NCBI RefSeq assembly: GCF_000494755.1
Contig: NC_022657.1
Location: 383,501-447,500 of the forward strand
DNA length: 64,000 bases
Source of the DNA: Amorphoplanes friuliensis DSM 7358
GTDB taxonomy: Bacteria > Actinomycetota > Actinomycetes > Mycobacteriales > Micromonosporaceae
Direction of reading: 5' to 3'
Shown here one piece after another: positions 60,339 to 64,000 of this stretch. The notes under the pieces were generated by a model. The model saw only the letters and a list, made by a program, of their open reading frames with translations, had not been told where the DNA came from and ran no database searches. Both the position numbers and the translations under genes were made by a program. The stretch's first letter is position 1; each line of letters begins with the position of its first letter.

Positions 60339-62774
60339 TCACTCCTCGAAGACCGCTGCCGTGATCCTGTGCAGGGCGAAGGTGTGCAACGTTTCGGTGC
60401 GCTCGTCCTCGGCGCGCAGGTAACCCGCGCTCAGTGACACCGGCCTGACCAGGCGGGACAGCGTCGCACCGTGCGAATCCACGTAACCGACCCAGACCCG
60501 GGCCTTGTCGCGGACCGCCTGCTGCAGGACCGCCATCGCCTGCGTGTGCGCCTGCACCGAGGTCAGACCCGGCACGCTCTGGCCGTTCGCCGCACGCACG
60601 GTCACCGGCGCCCGGCGGGCAGCCCGCGTCGCGATGTCACCGCGCCGGATCTGCTCGACCACCCCGGCCAGCCGTGGTCCGGCCAGCAGCGGGGGCCCGG
60701 CCTGATCGCCCGCCCGGGCCGAGGCCGAGGTACGCGGAGCAGCCCGCCTGACCTTGGGACGGGCGAGCACAGCGGCGCCGGCGGCGTCCTCGGCCACCGG
60801 GGCAAAACCGGCGTCCCGCAACGCGCCCAGCAGTCGCGCCAGCTGCAGCGGGCTGCACAGCACGGTCGGTGCCAGCCGGCGCAGCGCGAGGGTGCTCAGG
60901 CGCTTGTCGGCCAGCACCTCGGCCACCAGGGCCTCGTCGTCGCTGCGCAGGTAGGAGCCGGCGGACCCGGCCCGCAGACCGCCGTGCTTCCGCGCGGAGT
61001 CGTCGATCAGGTAGGCCAGCGCCTGCGGGATCGGGGTGCGGGACCGGCGCTGGAAGACCGCGTGCAGGTCACCGGCGCTGTAACCGACGTCCAGCGCGCG
61101 GCGGACGCTGGCAGCGGTGACGCGGTAGACGCTGGCGCCGCCCGCGGACTCGGGCTCGGCGATGACGTCCAGCTCGGCCGCCAGCTCCGGCTCGGGCGGC
61201 CCGGGCACGACCACGGACAGGTCGGCCTGCACGAGCACGTGATCGACCGGCGCGGGCAGCAGGGCGTCGAGGGCCCGGACCGCGTCGGAGGCGCCCGGGA
61301 TCCGGCCGCCGTCCGGCCCGGCCCCCAGCGGGTCCCGGTCACCGATCTGCGCCTCGACCTGCAAGAGCTTCCCGTACGACGTGAGCGCACCGAGTCCGGT
61401 CACGCCGAGGGCAGCCGCCCCGGTCAGGGCGTCGCGGTGTGCCGATTCCCGCCCACGGGCGCGTCGCGGTGACTGCCAGGCCAGCAGCTCCAGCACCTCG
61501 TCCGCCCTCGGGGCGGTGCCGGGCGGCACGTCGCTCAGCGCGGCCAGCACCTCGCGCCGGGCCTGCGGGGCTCCGGCGCGTTCGGCGTCCGGGGCGAGCG
61601 TGTTGATCGGGCGGTCCCGGTCGTCACGCTGCCCGATCAGTCCGGGCTGCCGGGTCATCGCCAGCCAGGAGTTGGCCAGCGCCTCCCACCGCTGCGCGAT
61701 GCTCAGCGCCCGCCACAGGTCATAGGCGCTGGTGGGGAGGAAAATCTCGTCGACCAGGCCGGAGGCGCGACTGGTCGTGACACCGCGGCCCGTACCCGCC
61801 GCGTCGGCCTCGCCGAGCAGACCGGCCGCGTAGGCGATCTCGATCAGCGCGGCGGCGGACGGCTCGTCGAGGTTGGCCGCCCGGGCCAGGCGCTTGAGGT
61901 CGCGGACGCCCAGACCGCCGGTTTTGAGGACCACGGCCGGCTCGCCCGACAACGACTCCAGCAGCGTCTCGACGTGCCGGACCGCCTCCATGGCCTGCCC
62001 CGCACCCGCCGAGTCGACTGCCTTCGGGTCGCGGACCGGGCTGTCGGGCGTCGGTGGCACCGGTCGCAGCTGACCCAGCGGCCCGGTGTCGCGGCGCAGC
62101 AAGATGCCGACCTCGCGCGGCAGCTCGACCAGCTCCCCGTCGGCCCGCGGCGCCCGGCCGGCCTCGGAGACCTGCACCAGGATGTGGTTGTCGATCAGCC
62201 ACTGCACGGGCTCGGCGACGCTGCCGTTCGAGCTCAGCGCCCCCACGGGCGGCCCGGCGGCCAGGCGGTCGAGGACGGCCCGGGCACCCGGCGAGGCCGC
62301 CAGGACGGTCCGGCGGAGCTTGGCCTTGTCCGCACACAGCGCGGCGGCCTGCGCGTCCAGATAGTCGGCGGGACGGCCCAGCCCGGCCGGATAGGGCGAG
62401 GTCACCTCGTCGACGGCCCCGACGACCTGCAACGCCTCCTCCGGGCCGTGCAGCAGGAACCGGGCGCGGAGACGGTCGATCGCGACGCGCACGTCGGCGG
62501 GATCGGCGCTGCCAGTGGTGAGCTCGAGGATCGCCGCGACCGAGGTCTGCGCGGTCTCCACCGCACGGCTCAGGCGGGCGGCGTCGAGCACGGCCAGCGT
62601 GAACTCGTCCAGCGTGTCGAGGCAGCGGGAGACCGAGCCGCGGGACTGGGCTCGTACGGCCAGCGCGGAGACGTCGGCCGGAACGGGCACGACAAGATCT
62701 GGGCGCAGCTGGATCAGCGCGCCCAGGGCGTCATCGGTGAGCGACCGGAGCTGGTCGGCGAATGCGGTGGCCAT
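60339..62774 (-). CDS. Helicase-associated (XPB/Ssl2-linked) large protein
   Basis: 811 aa from ATG 62774. Long helical N-terminal part with repeated winged-helix-like segments (DEPSAAALIEIAYAAGLLGE, LAAELDVIAEPESAGGASVY). The helicase-associated domain has HVLVQADLSVVVPGPPEPEL and RRALDVGYSAGDLHAVFQRR. C-terminal WYL-like module (VRDKARVWVGYVDSHGATLS, RLVRPVSLSAGYLRAEDER). Conserved partner upstream of bacterial XPB; no helicase motor. Role unknown, perhaps loading or damage recognition. Confidence 0.85.
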   Translation of the reverse strand: MATAFADQLRSLTDDALGALIQLRPDLVVPVPADVSALAVRAQSRGSVSRCLDTLDEFTLAVLDAARLSRAVETAQTSVAAILELTTGSADPADVRVAIDRLRARFLLHGPEEALQVVGAVDEVTSPYPAGLGRPADYLDAQAAALCADKAKLRRTVLAASPGARAVLDRLAAGPPVGALSSNGSVAEPVQWLIDNHILVQVSEAGRAPRADGELVELPREVGILLRRDTGPLGQLRPVPPTPDSPVRDPKAVDSAGAGQAMEAVRHVETLLESLSGEPAVVLKTGGLGVRDLKRLARAANLDEPSAAALIEIAYAAGLLGEADAAGTGRGVTTSRASGLVDEIFLPTSAYDLWRALSIAQRWEALANSWLAMTRQPGLIGQRDDRDRPINTLAPDAERAGAPQARREVLAALSDVPPGTAPRADEVLELLAWQSPRRARGRESAHRDALTGAAALGVTGLGALTSYGKLLQVEAQIGDRDPLGAGPDGGRIPGASDAVRALDALLPAPVDHVLVQADLSVVVPGPPEPELAAELDVIAEPESAGGASVYRVTAASVRRALDVGYSAGDLHAVFQRRSRTPIPQALAYLIDDSARKHGGLRAGSAGSYLRSDDEALVAEVLADKRLSTLALRRLAPTVLCSPLQLARLLGALRDAGFAPVAEDAAGAAVLARPKVRRAAPRTSASARAGDQAGPPLLAGPRLAGVVEQIRRGDIATRAARRAPVTVRAANGQSVPGLTSVQAHTQAMAVLQQAVRDKARVWVGYVDSHGATLSRLVRPVSLSAGYLRAEDERTETLHTFALHRITAAVFEE

Positions 62775-62858
62775 CGCTCTCAACGCTAGCCGTCGTGGGA
62801 CGATGGTGAAGGGTCCGGGGCGTGGCCGGATCTGTTCAGACCTGAGGGGGAGTTACCT

Positions 62859-63071
62859 GTGGCGCGTTCACACGAGAAGGTCCCGGGCACGGGAGTCCGC
62901 GAAGGCTCGGCCGCGGACGGCCCCGGCAAGGCTGCCTCGGTGAAGGAGGGGCACCTGCCCGTCTCCGAACTCATCGCCGACCGCCCGGCCGCTCCGTCCC
63001 CGTTCGGTGACGACATCTCCTTCCCGCTGCCGGCGGAGGAGCTGAGGTACACCCCGACGACCACGCCGTGA
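62859..63071 (+). CDS. Small hypothetical protein
   Basis: 70 aa from GTG 62859 with GGGGGAG 6 nt upstream. Charged, Pro-rich and probably unstructured; ends ELRYTPTTTP. It overlaps the HAD gene by 4 nt (GTGA at 63068), which supports translation. No family recognised. Confidence 0.6.
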   Translation: MARSHEKVPGTGVREGSAADGPGKAASVKEGHLPVSELIADRPAAPSPFGDDISFPLPAEELRYTPTTTP

Positions 63072-63694
63072 CCCCGGCGGTCGGGTTCGACCTGGACATG
63101 ACCCTGATCGACTCCCGGCCGGGGATCCGCGAGGCCTACCGTGCGCTCACGGCCAAGACCGGTGTGTGGGTCGACGCCGAGCTGGCCGTGAGCCGGCTCG
63201 GCCCGCCGCTGCGGACCGAGCTGAGCGAGTGGTTCCCGCCCGAGCAGGTCGAGGAAGCGGTCACCACCTACCGAGCCCTGTACCCCGATTACGCGATCAC
63301 TCCGACCGTGCCTACACCCGGTGCGGTCGAGGCGCTTGCGGCCGTACGCGATCAGGGTCTGCGGGTGGTGGTTGTCACGTCGAAACTCGGGCGGCTCGCT
63401 GCGCTGCACCTGTCGCACCTCGGCCTGATCGCCGACGAACTCGCCGGTGACCTGTTCGCCGAGGGCAAGGCGACGGCGCTGGTCGAGCACGGGGTGCGGT
63501 GGTATGTCGGCGATCACGTCGGAGACATGGTCGCGGCACGGACGGCGGGCGTTCCGGGCATCGGAGTGGCCACGGGTCCGTGCAGCGAGGACGAGTTGCG
63601 GGACGCCGGAGCTTCGCACGTGCTGTCCGACTTGACGGCATTCCCGGCGCTGCTCGCCAAGATTACGGTTGGGCCTGGCACGACCGCTGGATAA
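63068..63694 (+). CDS. HAD-family phosphatase (phosphoglycolate-phosphatase-like)
   Basis: 208 aa from GTG 63068. Motif I VGFDLDMTLIDS (DxDxT), cap domain, motif II VVVTSK, Lys region EGKATAL, motif IV GDHVGDMVAA. Close to Gph/PGMB-type hydrolases; substrate unknown. Translationally coupled to the preceding 70-aa gene. Confidence 0.92.
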   Translation: MTPAVGFDLDMTLIDSRPGIREAYRALTAKTGVWVDAELAVSRLGPPLRTELSEWFPPEQVEEAVTTYRALYPDYAITPTVPTPGAVEALAAVRDQGLRVVVVTSKLGRLAALHLSHLGLIADELAGDLFAEGKATALVEHGVRWYVGDHVGDMVAARTAGVPGIGVATGPCSEDELRDAGASHVLSDLTAFPALLAKITVGPGTTAG

Positions 63695-63740
63695 CCTTGC
63701 CGTGAGCAATCGAGTCCAATGAGTGAAGTTGAGGTCAGCG

Positions 63741-64000
63741 GTGCCCACGGGTCGAGTGAAGTGGTACGACGCGGCGAAGGGTTTCGGGTTTGTCACCAGT
63801 GACGAGGGCGGGGACGTGTTCCTGCCCAAGGGCGCCCTGCCCACCGGGACCGCCGACCTGAAGGCCGGTCAGCGGCTGGAGTTCGGTGTGGTCGACAGCC
63901 GCAAGGGTGCGCAGGCGATGAGTGTGAAGGTCCTCGACGCTCCGCCGTCGATGGCCGAGCTGCGCCGGCGCCCGGCCGACGAGCTGCACGGCATGGTCGA
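63741..64000 (+). CDS. Cold-shock-domain protein (truncated by window end)
   Basis: At least 86 codons from GTG 63741 (GAGG 6 nt upstream), with no stop before the end. Nucleic-acid-binding CSD: GRVKWYDAAKGFGFVTSDEG, then GDVFLPKGAL (RNP1/RNP2 region). C-terminal extension beyond the usual 67 residues (SMAELRRRPADELHGMV), a type seen in actinobacteria near topA/XPB loci. RNA chaperone role expected. Confidence 0.9.
   Translation, partial: MPTGRVKWYDAAKGFGFVTSDEGGDVFLPKGALPTGTADLKAGQRLEFGVVDSRKGAQAMSVKVLDAPPSMAELRRRPADELHGMV

Overview
The window is about 70% GC, with strong G/C bias at third codon positions, frequent GTG starts and many 1-, 4- or 8-nt gene overlaps. Gene content and order (acs, a Tad/Flp pilus locus, a DEAH helicase, bldG, hppA, topA, a transporter-thymidylate kinase fusion, holB, a PSP1/RicT gene, tRNA-Thr) match a conserved actinobacterial chromosomal neighbourhood. 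The two immune-inhibitor-A proteases, the DUF397/XRE pair, DUF6232 proteins and a methyl-accepting chemotaxis protein point to Micromonosporaceae, most likely a motile-spore genus such as Actinoplanes. The genus is an inference, not read directly.

Layout. 0-5.5 kb: two tandem secreted M6 metalloproteases with a small lipoprotein between them and a shared structured leader. 5.7-10.9 kb: acetyl-CoA synthetase, a degenerate Fic-like protein, a PH-domain membrane protein, a HAD phosphatase and a STAS protein. 11.2-16.3 kb: Tad operon (SsdA/TadZ-like, TadA, TadB, TadC, Flp-like DUF4244 pilin, two TadE-like proteins) convergent with an MrfA-type helicase. 18.8-22.3 kb: bldG with its ATP-binding partner, then the proton pyrophosphatase HppA. 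22.4-34.6 kb: lipoprotein, hypothetical protein, topA, sugar-lactone oxidase, TetR regulator, PLP-dependent racemase/aldolase-like protein, the MFS-Tmk fusion and holB. 34.7-36 kb: YbaB-like, EspC-like and WXG-bearing genes. 36.2-42.2 kb: LPxTG-like surface protein, RicT, a solitary large serine recombinase, a membrane phosphoesterase and tRNA-Thr(CGT).

42.3-53 kb is more accessory: secreted protein, YcxB-like protein, chemotaxis receptor, a tetR-MFS-acetyltransferase operon divergent from a flavoprotein across a large dyad operator, DUF6226, two DUF397 genes with an XRE/DUF5753 regulator, and two DUF6232 paralogues with strikingly conserved leaders. 53-58.4 kb: DJ-1/PfpI, Nudix, an NHEJ module (Ku divergent from an ATP-dependent ligase and a LigD-type polymerase) and a PadR/HAAS pair. 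58.5-64 kb: bacterial XPB helicase, a large helicase-associated protein, a small protein, a HAD phosphatase and a cold-shock protein cut by the window end.

The most interesting points are: (i) the MFS-Tmk fusion seems to start at AUC and ends in about 16 threonine-centred repeats that resemble the GarA/OdhI phosphothreonine motif; (ii) the DUF6232 paralogues carry an identical 30-nt hairpin plus a second conserved stem in their leaders; (iii) the protease genes share a two-hairpin leader; (iv) tadB and tadC are linked by two micro-ORFs through 4-nt overlaps; (v) a four-half-site dyad sits in the 47.4-kb divergent promoter; (vi) many promoters appear to drive leaderless mRNAs. No CRISPR array, rRNA or complete prophage was seen.
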